Part shown: positions 25,081 to 35,900 of the stretch, piece after piece
Numbering within the stretch: the stretch's first letter is position 1
How the letters are laid out: each line of letters starts with the position of its first letter
From: Hymenobacter oligotrophus
Lineage (GTDB): Bacteria; Bacteroidota; Bacteroidia; Cytophagales; Hymenobacteraceae
Assembly (NCBI RefSeq): GCF_003574965.1
Contig: NZ_CP032317.1
Coordinates: forward strand, 3,596,001 to 3,660,000
Direction of reading: 5' to 3'
Length of the DNA: 64,000 nucleotides
Program-made: the position numbers and the translations under genes
Notes under the pieces: model-generated
The model's database searches: none
Told to the model about the DNA's origin: nothing
Seen by the model: the letters and a program-made list of their open reading frames with translations, nothing else

Positions 25081-26694
25081 ATGAAACAAGTACGCCTTCT
25101 TCTATTCGCTTTACTTTGCTTGTTAGCCGCGCTGCCCGTACTGGCCCAACCGCAGCCGCAGTGGGAGTGGGCCAAGGCCCAGCCCTTTACCGTAAGCGCC
25201 TTAACCACCGACGCCGTGGGTCGCGTGTACGTTACGGGCAGCTTCAGCGGCACCATTACGCTGGGCGGCCAGCAGTTTACAGCCCAAAGCACCGGCACCG
25301 ATTTGCTGGTGGCGCGCTTTAGCCCCGAGGGCAAACTCGATTGGGCCACTTCCCTAGGTGCCGCGCCTTTTATGAGCGGCGGCAGCAGCAGTGCCAGCGG
25401 TACCGACATTAGCGTGAACCCGCAGACGGGGGAGGCCTCCGTGGTGGGCAGCTACAGTGGCAATCTGATGGGGGTATCTGGCTCCGAGCCCGGCGAGCCG
25501 GGCACAGGAATCCGAATGGTGGTTCTTAAGCTGGCCAACAGTGGCCGCATTCAGTGGGTAGTACGGGCTGGCAGCGTTAGCCCGGCCACAATTGGCAATG
25601 CCATTGCCTCCGATTTGCTGGGCAACACCCACGTATCGGGCAGCACCAATGGCGGCTTCGACCTAAGTAATGGCAGCACGTTCGGCACGGGTAGCCGCAG
25701 CATGTTCGTATTGTCGCTGGGCCCAACTGGCCAAACCCGCTGGATAGTGGGCGGGCAAAGCACCCTAAGTGCCAACGCCGACGACATTGCTACCGATGCC
25801 CAAAACAACGTGTATGTGCTCGGCCGCTACTTCGGGCCGTTCAGGTTTGGCAATTTTAGCTTTACGGGCGATGTCAGCAGCAACGGCAATACGTTTCTGG
25901 CTAAGCTCGCAAACCAAACGGGCACGCCGTTGTGGGTACGCGATGGTGCGGGCACTGGCGCAAGCTCCTTGGCCGTGGATGCGGCGGGCAGCAGCTACAT
26001 CGGTGGCCAAGCGGGAAGCAACGTGAGTTTTGGAGGCGTCTCGCTCAACATTAGCTCCGGTTCAGTGGGCTATGTAATCCACGTTGGGCCGAACGGCAGC
26101 ACCGAGTGGATCCGTTCGGTGGGCGACGCGGCCTCTAATGCGCCGGTTGAAGTGGCTACGGTACCTACCTCGAACGGTGGTGCCGCGCGGGTAGTGGTGG
26201 GGCTTACGCGGCCCAACAATGCGGCTACGGTTTTGGCTTTGCGTGCCAACGGCACAATTCTGTGGCAGGAGCAAGCCAGTGGTGGCCAGAGCAACATCCG
26301 CGACGTGGCCGTGGCGCCCGGGCTGCGCATTTACCTAGGCGGCACGCTTTCGGGGCAGGTGCAGTTTGGGGCCGATGCCGTTAGCGCCAACGGCCCGACC
26401 AATTACCTGGCTGCCTTGGCGCCGCGGGCCAATCCCTTGCGCTTTAACTGGGATGAGCTGAGCGTATTCCCGAACCCGGCCACGGTGCAGCTTTCGGTGC
26501 AAGTGCCGCCCCTGCCGGCCGTGCACATCCAGCTACTTAACCTGAATGGCCGCGTGGTGCGCGAGGTGCGGATGCCCGCTAGCCGTCAGCCCCAAACCGC
26601 TACGTTCAATGTACGTGAGCTACCCAGCGGCTTGTACACCCTGCGCTTAACTGCAGGCGGCGAAACCATTAGCCGTCAGGTGCAAATACGCTAA
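25081..26694 (+). CDS. Secreted beta-propeller (SBBP-like) protein with T9SS C-terminal sorting domain
   Basis: The 537-residue protein has a signal peptide (MKQVRLLLFALLCLLAALPVLAQ), repeated propeller-like blades of the form D-X-X-G-X-X-Y-V-T-G-S-F-X-G (DAVGRVYVTGSFSGTITLGG, DLLGNTHVSGSTNGGFDLSNG, DAQNNVYVLGRYFGPFRFGN, DAAGSSYIGGQAGSNVSFGG) each followed by FxxxxxG-TGLFV-K-L-like strands, and a C-terminal type A sorting domain (about 455-537: LSVFPNPATVQLSVQV, LNLNGRVVREV, LPSGLYTLRL, ending RQVQIR). It is exported by type IX secretion and probably anchored to the surface. The ligand is unknown. Confidence 0.85.
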   Translation: MKQVRLLLFALLCLLAALPVLAQPQPQWEWAKAQPFTVSALTTDAVGRVYVTGSFSGTITLGGQQFTAQSTGTDLLVARFSPEGKLDWATSLGAAPFMSGGSSSASGTDISVNPQTGEASVVGSYSGNLMGVSGSEPGEPGTGIRMVVLKLANSGRIQWVVRAGSVSPATIGNAIASDLLGNTHVSGSTNGGFDLSNGSTFGTGSRSMFVLSLGPTGQTRWIVGGQSTLSANADDIATDAQNNVYVLGRYFGPFRFGNFSFTGDVSSNGNTFLAKLANQTGTPLWVRDGAGTGASSLAVDAAGSSYIGGQAGSNVSFGGVSLNISSGSVGYVIHVGPNGSTEWIRSVGDAASNAPVEVATVPTSNGGAARVVVGLTRPNNAATVLALRANGTILWQEQASGGQSNIRDVAVAPGLRIYLGGTLSGQVQFGADAVSANGPTNYLAALAPRANPLRFNWDELSVFPNPATVQLSVQVPPLPAVHIQLLNLNGRVVREVRMPASRQPQTATFNVRELPSGLYTLRLTAGGETISRQVQIR

Positions 26695-26716
26695 GTAAAA
26701 ACTGCAAAAATTGCTT

Positions 26717-26750
26717 GGCCCCACCAGCCATCGTGTTGGCCGGTGGGGCC
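26717..26750 (+). terminator. Hairpin downstream of the beta-propeller gene
   Basis: Stem GGCCCCACC (26717-26725) / GGTGGGGCC (26742-26750). It lacks a clear T-run but is in terminator position. Confidence 0.55.
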
Positions 26751-27010
26751 TCATTATAACACCGCAACCAACAGGTCCTGGCGGTGCGGCAGACGTTTTG
26801 CTAGCCAACGGGTTGGTGTTGGATGCGAGGAATGACAGGAACATAAATACCTGAAATCTGACAGATTAAAAGGAGATAAGCCGAAGGAAATCAAGAAGTC
26901 AGGGAGGCAAGCATCGGTAATGTATTATCTTTAGATGCCCGTTGTCACTGCGCTATTAGGCCATCAGGCCAGTGGTGCGTGCCTCTGATCGGGCTCTGCC
27001 GCTTGCATAT
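26751..27010. other. Spacer upstream of the histidine kinase gene
   Basis: No gene is supported. TATCTTTA near 26925 resembles a -7 element with one mismatch. The dyad seen before the response regulator and adhesin genes is not found here. Confidence 0.4.
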
Positions 27011-29074
27011 ATGTCGCTTTCCTTTTCACGCTGTTGCTGGCTGTGGTGCTTGTTGTTTTTTCTGTTAGGAAGCAAGCCCTGGGCGCTCAACGCTGCTCCT
27101 TCGCCAGCTGCTGACAGCTTGCGTTTGGTGCTGCTTGGAGCCCGCGACCAGCATCTGCGAGCCCTGTACCGGCAAGCGCAGTTGCAGCGCGTCGATAGCG
27201 TGCGGGCTTTGGTGCAGCAACACCCGCAGGCCGATGCGAAGCGGGTAGTCCTCCTAACGCACCTAGCAAGCGAACTTACTTCTTACGATGTACGCGCCGC
27301 TGGTCCTGTACGGCGCGAGGCGTTGCGCCTTGCTTCCGAACTGCGCGGCGCCGACGACCTTGTGGCCGAAACCCTATTGGATTTGGCCGACCACCACATT
27401 GCCTTGGCCGAATACCCAGCGGCCAGGCAACGACTGCAGCAATCCCAAGAAACATTTGCCCAACTGCACGACGTAGGAGGTGTAATGCGTTGCCTAGGTA
27501 GGTTAGCCCGCATTGCCGATCAGCAAGGGCACTACGCCGACGCGCTGTCGTACTGCTTTCGGGTTATGGCGATGGGTAAGGGCGGCGACGAACGCCGCTT
27601 CCATACCAGCTCCGTTATTCATGTGGGGAGTATTTACACCCGCATGGGGCAATACGCCTTGGCGGAAAATTATTTGCTGGAAGCCCTGCAAGTAGCGCGC
27701 GAGCACAACTATCCCGACCGGATGAACCTAGCCCTAGGCGAATTAGGTGAGTTGAGTCGTAGGCAAGGCCGCTGGGCCACCGCTCGGCGGTATTACATGC
27801 AGAGCATTGCCGTGAGCAGAAAAGCAGGCGAACCTTCCGTGGTGTTGGCCATGGAGCTCAATCTGGCTGAAGTAAGCGAACGATTAAGCTTATACCCCGA
27901 TGCGCTAGCCCTGGGCTATGCCACGCTACGGCAGGCCCAGGCTTCAGGCCAGCTATTGTTGATTCCACGAGCTCAGGCACTGTTGGCTCGCACGTTTTTG
28001 CATCTCGGGCGCACCGATAGTGCACTATGGTACGCGCAGCGCAGCTTGTATGCCAGCCAGGCGGTGGCCTCAGCCGAGCGGTTGTGCGATGCTTACGAAG
28101 TGCTAGCCCAAACCTACGCCCAGCATCAGGATTACGCCCAAGCTTACAAAGCGTACCAGCATTTTGAGGGAGTAAAGGACAGCTTGTTTGGCGAGGAAGT
28201 AAACCGCCGGACCATGGCCTTGCAGCTTGGGCACGAGATGCAACAAAAGCAGGCACAAATTCGCCTCCTTATGCAAGAGCGCGAGTTGGAGCGACTGCGC
28301 CAGCAGCGGCAGCAAGCCTTGCTGGCCGGTGCTACGCTGCTGGTTGCCCTAGGTGCCGGAGCCGCGCTTTGGGCTTACCGACGTCGGCAGCACAGCCGCG
28401 AACTAACCCTACGCAGCCGCATTGCTGCCGATCTGCACGACGACGTGGGTACGCTGCTGTCGCAAATCTCGCTGCAGAGCGGATTGTTGCAAGAAGGACT
28501 CGCAGATGCCCTGGGGCAACAGCAACAGCTAAGTCAGATTTCCGATGCCAGCCGCTCGGCCGTGCGCCAGCTTAACGACGTGGTGTGGAGCCTCGATGCA
28601 CACAACGACCACCTGCCCAACCTGCTGGATCGTATGCGCGACTACGCCCACGAGGTGCTTGGCCCCGCAGGGTTAGTGGTGGTGTTCGAGTTGCCTATTG
28701 CCCTGCCGAGCCAACGCTTGCCCGTGCTGTTGCGCCGCAATTTGTATCTCATCTACAAAGAAAGTTTGCACAACATCATCAAGCACGCCACCGGAGCTCG
28801 GCAGGTAACGATACGTTTGGAATGCAGCCCGGTGAACGAACTAACGTTGGAAGTACTGAACGACGGGGACTTTGGCGAAGTACTTGAGCAAGCAGACGGG
28901 CATGGCCATACACGCCGTTCGGGGCACGGCCTTCGCAACATCCAGGCACGAGCCAAAGCCATGGGTGGGCGTGTTACGCTGGGCCGCGCGGGTACAGGCT
29001 TCTGTGTGCGGGTAGAGGTGCCCTTGGCATCAGGTTGGAAGGCAAACCGTAGGATATCCAGGCTCAGCAAGTAG
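27011..29074 (+). CDS. TPR-containing sensor histidine kinase (HisKA_3/NarL-partner type)
   Basis: The 687-residue protein has an N-terminal signal or anchor helix (LWCLLFFLLG), a periplasmic region of tetratricopeptide repeats (about 45-400: AALALGELGELSRRQGRWATARRYYMQSIAVSRK, TFLHLGRTDSALWYAQRSL and others), a coiled coil (QQKQAQIRLLMQERELERLRQQ), one membrane helix (about 437-457), the HisKA_3 phosphoacceptor with His476 in IAADLHDDVGTLLSQ, and a HATPase domain with NLYLIYKESLHNIIKHA and GHGLRNIQARAKAMGG. It autophosphorylates and passes phosphate to the response regulator encoded 68 bp downstream. The ATG at 27011 is preferred over an in-frame GTG at 26972. The signal is unknown; TPRs suggest protein binding. 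Confidence 0.92.
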   Translation: MSLSFSRCCWLWCLLFFLLGSKPWALNAAPSPAADSLRLVLLGARDQHLRALYRQAQLQRVDSVRALVQQHPQADAKRVVLLTHLASELTSYDVRAAGPVRREALRLASELRGADDLVAETLLDLADHHIALAEYPAARQRLQQSQETFAQLHDVGGVMRCLGRLARIADQQGHYADALSYCFRVMAMGKGGDERRFHTSSVIHVGSIYTRMGQYALAENYLLEALQVAREHNYPDRMNLALGELGELSRRQGRWATARRYYMQSIAVSRKAGEPSVVLAMELNLAEVSERLSLYPDALALGYATLRQAQASGQLLLIPRAQALLARTFLHLGRTDSALWYAQRSLYASQAVASAERLCDAYEVLAQTYAQHQDYAQAYKAYQHFEGVKDSLFGEEVNRRTMALQLGHEMQQKQAQIRLLMQERELERLRQQRQQALLAGATLLVALGAGAALWAYRRRQHSRELTLRSRIAADLHDDVGTLLSQISLQSGLLQEGLADALGQQQQLSQISDASRSAVRQLNDVVWSLDAHNDHLPNLLDRMRDYAHEVLGPAGLVVVFELPIALPSQRLPVLLRRNLYLIYKESLHNIIKHATGARQVTIRLECSPVNELTLEVLNDGDFGEVLEQADGHGHTRRSGHGLRNIQARAKAMGGRVTLGRAGTGFCVRVEVPLASGWKANRRISRLSK

Positions 29075-29092
29075 GCTACTCGCCGCCTACCC

Positions 29093-29106
29093 CGCATCAT
29101 CATGCG
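29093..29106. promoter_or_regulatory. Dyad operator before the response regulator gene (CGCAT-N4-ATGCG)
   Basis: A perfect 5-bp dyad whose centre lies 31.5 bp upstream of the -7 element at 29131. The same dyad, extended to 6 bp, precedes the adhesin gene at the same distance. The position, about -43 relative to the start of transcription, suits a class II activator such as a LuxR-type regulator. Confidence 0.6.
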
Positions 29107-29130
29107 ATATTCCCGCGCCTGAGGGAGCGG

Positions 29131-29138
29131 TACTTTTG
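29131..29138 (+). promoter_or_regulatory. Response regulator promoter -7 element (TACTTTTG)
   Basis: A perfect TAnnTTTG match ending only 4 nt before the ATG at 29143, so the transcript would be leaderless or nearly so. Confidence 0.6.
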
Positions 29139-29142
29139 AAGT

Positions 29143-29775
29143 ATGAAAATCCGACTGGCCATTGTCGAGGATCAGCCCGCTATCCGTCAGGCTCTTAGTG
29201 TTTACTTATGCGCCCAGCCGGAGTTTGAGTGCACTTTGGTGGTAGGCTCGGTAGAAGAACTACTGGAGGCCTTGGCCGATGGGGTACCCGCACCACGTTT
29301 GGTACTCTCCGACATCGGCCTGCCAGGCATGTCAGGTATCGAGGGCATTGGGGTACTGCGCGAGGTAGCGCCCGGTGCAGAGGTCGTGCTGATTACAGTC
29401 TATCAAGACGCCGACCGCACCTTCAAAGCGCTGTGCGCCGGCGCCGTTGGCTACTTGGTGAAGAGCACCCCCTTGCCCGAGATTAAACAGGGGCTGCTGG
29501 ATGTATTAGCGGGCGGCTCGCCCATGTCGCCGGCCATTGCCCGGCACGTGATGCGCTACTTCCGCCCAGCGCCCGTCGCTGCCGAGAACAGCCTGACGCC
29601 GCGGGAGCAGCAGATCGTGGAGGCTTTGGAGCAGGGGCTGAGTTACAAACTGGTAGCCGACCGGCTAGGCATCAGCATCAATACCGTTCGCGCCTACATC
29701 CGCACCGTGTACGACAAGCTGCAGATCAATTCCAAGGCCGAATTGCTGAATCGCAAACGACACGGCGGTAGCTGA
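29143..29775 (+). CDS. LuxR/NarL-family response regulator
   Basis: The 210-residue protein has a receiver domain (1-120) with the acidic pocket E9/D10, phosphoacceptor Asp57 in VLSDIGLPGMSG and the conserved Lys in GYLVKST, and a LuxR-type helix-turn-helix (about 146-205: LTPREQQIVEALEQGLSYKLVADRLGISINTVRAYIRTVYDKLQI). It is the partner of the upstream kinase. The dyad found before it and before the adhesin gene is a candidate binding site, which would make it autoregulated and the direct activator of the adhesin. Confidence 0.94.
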   Translation: MKIRLAIVEDQPAIRQALSVYLCAQPEFECTLVVGSVEELLEALADGVPAPRLVLSDIGLPGMSGIEGIGVLREVAPGAEVVLITVYQDADRTFKALCAGAVGYLVKSTPLPEIKQGLLDVLAGGSPMSPAIARHVMRYFRPAPVAAENSLTPREQQIVEALEQGLSYKLVADRLGISINTVRAYIRTVYDKLQINSKAELLNRKRHGGS

Positions 29776-29811
29776 TTAGAACATTCCGAAGCGAATAGGA
29801 AATTGCCGGGG

Positions 29812-29827
29812 TCGCATCAACATGCGA
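29812..29827. promoter_or_regulatory. Dyad operator before the adhesin gene (TCGCAT-N4-ATGCGA)
   Basis: A perfect 6-bp dyad whose centre lies 31.5 bp upstream of the -7-like GACCTTTG at 29851-29858. The flanking GGGAGnGG and the distance match the response regulator promoter. Confidence 0.6.
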
Positions 29828-29850
29828 TGCCGCCGCATCGGCAGGGAGGG

Positions 29851-29858
29851 GACCTTTG
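29851..29858 (+). promoter_or_regulatory. Adhesin promoter -7 element (GACCTTTG)
   Basis: One mismatch to TAnnTTTG. A weak -7 together with an adjacent dyad suggests activator dependence. Confidence 0.5.
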
Positions 29859-29902
29859 TAGCGTGGAGTTGGGCCGTTCCAATTCCGTTGCCACTTAGCT
29901 GT

Positions 29903-32900
29903 TTGAAACATTCTTACTCCCTTACGGCCCCTGATCCGACATTGGTCCGGGGGCCTATTGCAAGCCATGCGTCGCCTTCGGTCCGGCCGGGTCCAACTCT
30001 GTGGCGCTTTCTGCTCCTGCTCCTGCCGTTACTGGCAAGTGTTTTTGGCGCCCACGCGGCAAACCCACAACTCATAATCAGGGCCCTAGGCTCAGCCGCT
30101 GGGGGCAATGACGTCACCGCTTTTGTTGATCAAGTTGAAATTGTGCGGGTTTCAGACGGTTCCTCGGTGAGCGGTGCTGTGGCGAATTTCAGCTTTGAAA
30201 CGACGGGGGCACTGAGTAATGGCAATTACGGCTATAATCCATCCGGTGCGTCGTGGGCTTTCAACGCGCGTTCCGGAATTGCTTTTAATGGCAGCAACTT
30301 CGGGGCGCCTAACGCCCCCAATGGTTCGGCAGTAGCTTTTGTGCAGAGCGGACCCGTCGGCAACGACGGACAGCTGCAGCAAACTCTCACCCTGGGCGCC
30401 GGCATCTACCAAGTACGCTTGCGGGTGGCTCAACGCACGTGTTGCAGCACCAACGATCAGCGCCTGAGCGTGCTGATAGACGGGACATCAGTAGGCACGC
30501 TGCAGCCTACCAACACTAGCGGATACGATACCTACACGTCCTCTTCCTTCGTAGTGGATGTGCCAACCGTGACCACCGCCGCCGCTTCGGGTGTTACCAG
30601 CGTGCGGGCCGTGTTGGGCGGCAACGTAACGGCCGCCGGCAGCGCCACTGTTACTGCCCGTGGCGTGGTATATAGCAGCACCGACAACACGCCCAACATC
30701 GGCGAGTCGGGCGTGATACAGGACGCCAACCCCACAGCGGGCACCGGTGCGTTCTCCGAAACTATTGCGGGCCTGACGGGCGCTACCACTTACTACATGA
30801 GTGCCTACGCTACCAACTCGTACGGTACTTCCTATGGCAGCGTGGCGAGCTTCACCACGCTGGCTGCCCTGAGCACCACGGGTACGCAGGCGAACGTGAA
30901 CTGCAACGGTGGTAGCAACGGCTCGGCTACCGTGACGGTGAGCGGGGGCGTCGCCCCGTACTCGTATTCGTGGAGCCCTAGTGGGGGAACTGGCGCCACC
31001 GCCTCGAACCTGACTGCAGGCACTTACACCGTGACTGTTAACGACGCCGGGGGGGCGAGCATCACCCGCAATTTTACCATCACGCAGCCGTCGGCACCCG
31101 TGTCGGGCACCAGTGTAGTGACGAACGTGGCCTGCTTCGGCGGCAGCACCGGGGCTATCAACCTGACGCCCACGGGCGGCACCGCGCCCTACACCTTCAA
31201 CTGGGGCAGCGGCGTAACGACTGAGGACCGCACGGGGCTGGCGGCCGGTACCTATACCGTTGTCATCACCGACGCCAACAGCTGCACCGCTACCCGCAAT
31301 ATCACCGTTAGTCAGCCGACCAGCCCAATCAGCGGCACCACCGTGGTATGGAACGTAGCCTGCTTCGGGGGCTCGAATGGACGGATCAACCTGACGCCCA
31401 CGGGTGGCACCGGGCCCTACACATATAACTGGGCGGGGGGGCCGACGACCGAGGACCGCACTGGCCTGATAGCCGGCACCTACACCGTCACCATCACCGA
31501 CGCCAACGGCTGCACCGGCACCGTAACGGCCACAGTAACGCAGCCCGCCGAAGCCCTAACGGTTACGCCCGTCTCGCAAACCAACGTGAGCTGCAACGGC
31601 GGCTCGACCGGCGCGGCCACCGTGAGCGTGACGGGTGGTACGGCTCCCTACACCTATTCATGGAGCCCCAGCGGCGGTACCGCGGCCACAGCCTCGAACC
31701 TGACTGCAGGCACTTACACCGTGACCGTGGCCGATGCCAACGGCTGCACGGCCCAGCGCAGCTTCACTCTCACGCAGCCGTCGTCGGTAAATACATCTAC
31801 GATAGTCACGAACATTGCTTGCTACGGCGGCAATACCGGGGTCATCAACCTGAACCCCGTCGGCGGCACCGCGCCTTATACGTTTAACTGGGGAGGCGGC
31901 ATCACCACCGAGGACCGTACCGGCCTAACGGCCGGCAATTACAACGTTGTCATTACCGACGCGAACGGCTGCAGCATTACCCGCAGCTATACCGTGAACC
32001 AGCCGAGCACGCCCGTGACGGCCACCGGCTCGCAAACCAACGTGACCACCTTCGGCGCCGCCGACGGCACGGCCACGGTAACAGCCGCGGGCGGGGAACC
32101 CTACAGTGGCTACGCCTACAACTGGGCGCGCCTCTCGGCCCCGGCCGGTAGCCTCAATCAGTACACCGCCACGGCCACGGGCCTGACGGCTGGCACATAC
32201 CGCGCCACCGTATACGACGGCAACAGCTGCACCGCTACCGTTGACTTTACCATTACACAACCCGCGGCCACCGCGCTGACGGCCGTAGCCCCTAACCCCG
32301 GCGGACTGGGGCAGAGTATTGCCCTGACGGGTACTAACCTGAGCAATCCTACGGCCCTGACCGTCAACGGCGCCAATGGTCTGACCGGCATCCTCAGCAA
32401 CACCGGCAGCAGCCTGGTGGTGCGCGTGCCGATGACGGCTACGGCCAGCGGTACCGTGAGCATTACCACAGCCAATGGTACGGCTAGCCTGCCCTTCACG
32501 CTGCTGCCCGCCCCGGGTAACGCCTTGGCACTGGACGGCGCAAACGACTACGTGCGCGTTCCGGACCACAGCAGCCTGGACTTTGGCAGCGGCAACTTCA
32601 CGGTAGAGGCCTGGGTGCTGAAGCAGGCCAACTCCATCGGCTACGGCCAGGCGGTGGCCCCCGGCGGCAAGTGGAACACAGGCGCTACGTCCGGCACCAA
32701 TGAGTGGTTGCTGCAAACCACCTCCGACGGCAACAACAATATTCCGTCGTTCTGGGTGGAAAGCGGCACCACCCTCCACACGGTAAGCGCCACTACCCCC
32801 ATGACCCTGGGACGGTGGTACCATCTGGCCGGCGTGCGCTCCGGTGGCAGCCTGCTGCTGTATGTTGACGGCGTGCTGCAAGGCACCACAGCCATTCCGG

Positions 32901-35900
32901 CCGCGGCGGCTGTCAACAACATCACGGGCCGCGATTTGCTGCTGGGTGCCATTGCTAATAACTCAACCAACAGTGCCGCTTACTTCGCCAACGTTCGCCT
33001 CGACGAGCTGCGCATCTGGAACGTAGCCCGGTCGGCGGCCGAGCTGCAGGCAAGCATGATTAGTACAGTAGCGGCTACAGCGCCCGGGCTAGTGGCCTAC
33101 TACAACTTCGACGCGGGCACTGCCGGCGGCGACAACACCGGCCTGACTACCCTGTATGACCTGACGGCCAACGCCAACCACGGCACGCTCACCAACTTTG
33201 GTAGCCCTGGCCTGGGCAGCGGCAACACGACTTCCAACTGGGTGGAAAGCTATGCCCTGGTGGTGCCCACCGCCACGGCGGCCACAGCTCGCACCGCCGC
33301 CGGCTTTACGGCCACCTGGACGGCGCCGACCCTGGGTACGGTGAATACTTACGCGGTAGATGTAGCGACCAACGCGACCTTTACAACCAACTTAACGACG
33401 CGTAACGTAACCGCGCCGGCTACCAGCGTGGCGATTACGGGCTTGGCCGCTAATACCACGTACTATTACCGCGTACGGGCCGACAAGACCTCGGTAACCG
33501 GCCAGGGTGCCTATTCGAACACCGTGACGGTGTGCCCGCTGCCTGTAGCCCTGACCCGGAACGCCAGCGTGACGCTGGGCGCGAACGGCAACGCCACCGT
33601 GGCGGCCACGGACGTGAACAACAGTAGTACCGCCAACTGCGGCACGGCTGCCGCTGACGCGCTGAGCGTATCGCCCAGTAACTTCAGCTGCGCCGATGCG
33701 GTACCGGCCACCGTAGCCAGCTCATTGACGTTCAACGGGACCAACCAGTACGTTTCTATTCCGGCGACGGCGACCGTACCGGTGGGAAACAGCAGCTACA
33801 CCATCGAAGCTTGGATCAGGCCTACGCAAATGGGCACCTACGGCATCATCGGCTGGGGCAACTACGGCACGAACAACCAAGTGAATGCCCTGCGCCTGTC
33901 GCCCAGCGGCCTGATCAACTATTGGTGGGCCAACGACCTCATCTTGTCCACAGGTAACCTAGCTGGAGCCTGGCACCACGTGGCGGCTACCTTCGACGGC
34001 ACCACCCGCACTATTTACCTCAACGGCGTAGCCATCGGCTCGGACACGCCTACGGGGCATGCTGTGCCCAACGCCAATAACCTGCGCATTGGCTCGACCA
34101 ACAACGGCGAGTATTTCCCCGGTAGCATCGACGAGGTACGGGTGTGGAACGTAGCCCGCACCGCAGCTCAGCTAAATGCTGCTAAGGGCGCCGGCCTGCC
34201 CGGTGGCACGGCCGGCCTGGTGGCCTACTACCGCCTCAACGAGGGCAGCGGCCTAAGCGCAGCCGATGCCACCGGCACCGCTGCCAACCAAGGCACGCTC
34301 GCTAACAACCCCACCTGGAGCACCGCCGCGGCCCCGGTAACTAACGGCCTGCCGGTGACTTTGACCGTAACCGACGCGGGCGGTAACACCGCTACTGGCT
34401 CGGCCATCGTGACCGTTACCGACAACATCGCCCCCGCCGCCGTAGCCCAAAACGTAACTGTGGCCCTGACCAGCGGCGGCACCGCTACCGTAACGGCGGC
34501 TCAGGTGAACAACAACTCAACGGATAACTGCTCTGTCTCGGCTGTAGGGTTGCTCAGTCCCACCGATCTAGTGGCCAACGGCACTTTCAACACGAATGCC
34601 ACTGGCTGGAGCCTTGCCAACAACGCAGAGTATCGCAGCTCGGGGGGCAACCCCGGGGGCTACGTGTGGCTCAATTCGGTTGGCACTGCCGGCACCGACC
34701 CCACCGCTACTCAAACCCTAACGGGGCTGACGGTGGGCACTACCTACCAGATCAGCGGCTCGTATCGCAACGATGCCAACTGCTGCGGCGCGGGCGTGGG
34801 GGCCATTGCCTTCGGTATCGACGTTGGTGGCACGCAGGTGGCCACCCTGCCCGACCCAGGCCTGACTTGGACGCCCTTCACTGTGTATTTTACGGCCACA
34901 GCTACCTCGCAGGCGCTGGCATTCCGGGGTGAAATCAACAGCACCGACGTGGACATTGCCATCGACAACATCAGCGTGCGGGCAGTAGCCAGTTCGTTGA
35001 GCTTTGCCTGTGCCCAGATAGGAGCCAACCCGGTGACTCTGCTCGTAACCGATGCTAGCGGCAACCGCAGCACAGCTTCGGCCACGGTAACGGTGCAGGA
35101 CAACACGGGCCCTACGGTTGTGGCCCAAAACGTATCTGTGACAGTGGATAACACTGGCCGGGCCTACGTAGCGCCCACAAGCGTTAACAACGGCAGCGCG
35201 GATAACTGCACCTTGGGCGACGTGGCCTTGTCAGCTTCTTCGTTCGGCCCCTGCGCCGCTAGCGCTGGTCTGGCCCTCGACGGTACGAACGACTACGTGA
35301 GCTTGCCTGCGGGCTTGTTGGGCTCTGCCCAGAGCTTCACCTTCGAAGCGTGGGTAAATTACCAGGATAACGGCGTTTGGACCCGCATCTTTGATTTCGG
35401 CAGCAGCACGAACGTGAACATGTTCCTGACGCCCCGCGCCAACTGGAATGCCGCTTCGGTGGACAAGCTGGCCTTTGGCATTACCACCGGGAGCAGCGCG
35501 GGCGAGCAGCGCATCGTGGGCAACACCGGCATGCCTACGGGCTGGCATCACGTGGCCGTGTCAATGGCCTGGAACGCCACCACAAGCCAAGCCGTCGGGA
35601 CCCTGTACCTCGACGGCGCGGTGGTGGGCACCAACGCCAACATGACCCTGAATCCGGCGCTGTTGGGCACGCTCAACAACGTGTGGCTGGGCCGCTCGCA
35701 GTACGGCCAAGACCCCTACCTGAAAGGGCAAATCGACGAAGTACGCATCTGGAACGTGGCCCGCACCGCTGCACAAATCAACCTGTTTGACGACAAGTCG
35801 CTGGCTGGTAACACCACGGGGCTTCTTGCTTACTACGACTTCAACGGTGCGCCGGGCAGCACCGTGGCCGACCGCACGACCGCCGGACGCACCGCTACGC

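Noticed and set aside
30868-32277. Regularly spaced repeats considered as a CRISPR array
   Set aside because: The units are about 225 bp, translate as SprB-type domains and have no short identical repeats with unique spacers.
31925-32881. 318-codon open frame on the minus strand inside the adhesin gene
   Set aside because: It is antisense to clear SprB/IPT/LamG coding sequence and has no recognisable domain; long antisense frames are common in this high-GC repetitive gene. The same holds for 35561-36727 and 40465-41394.
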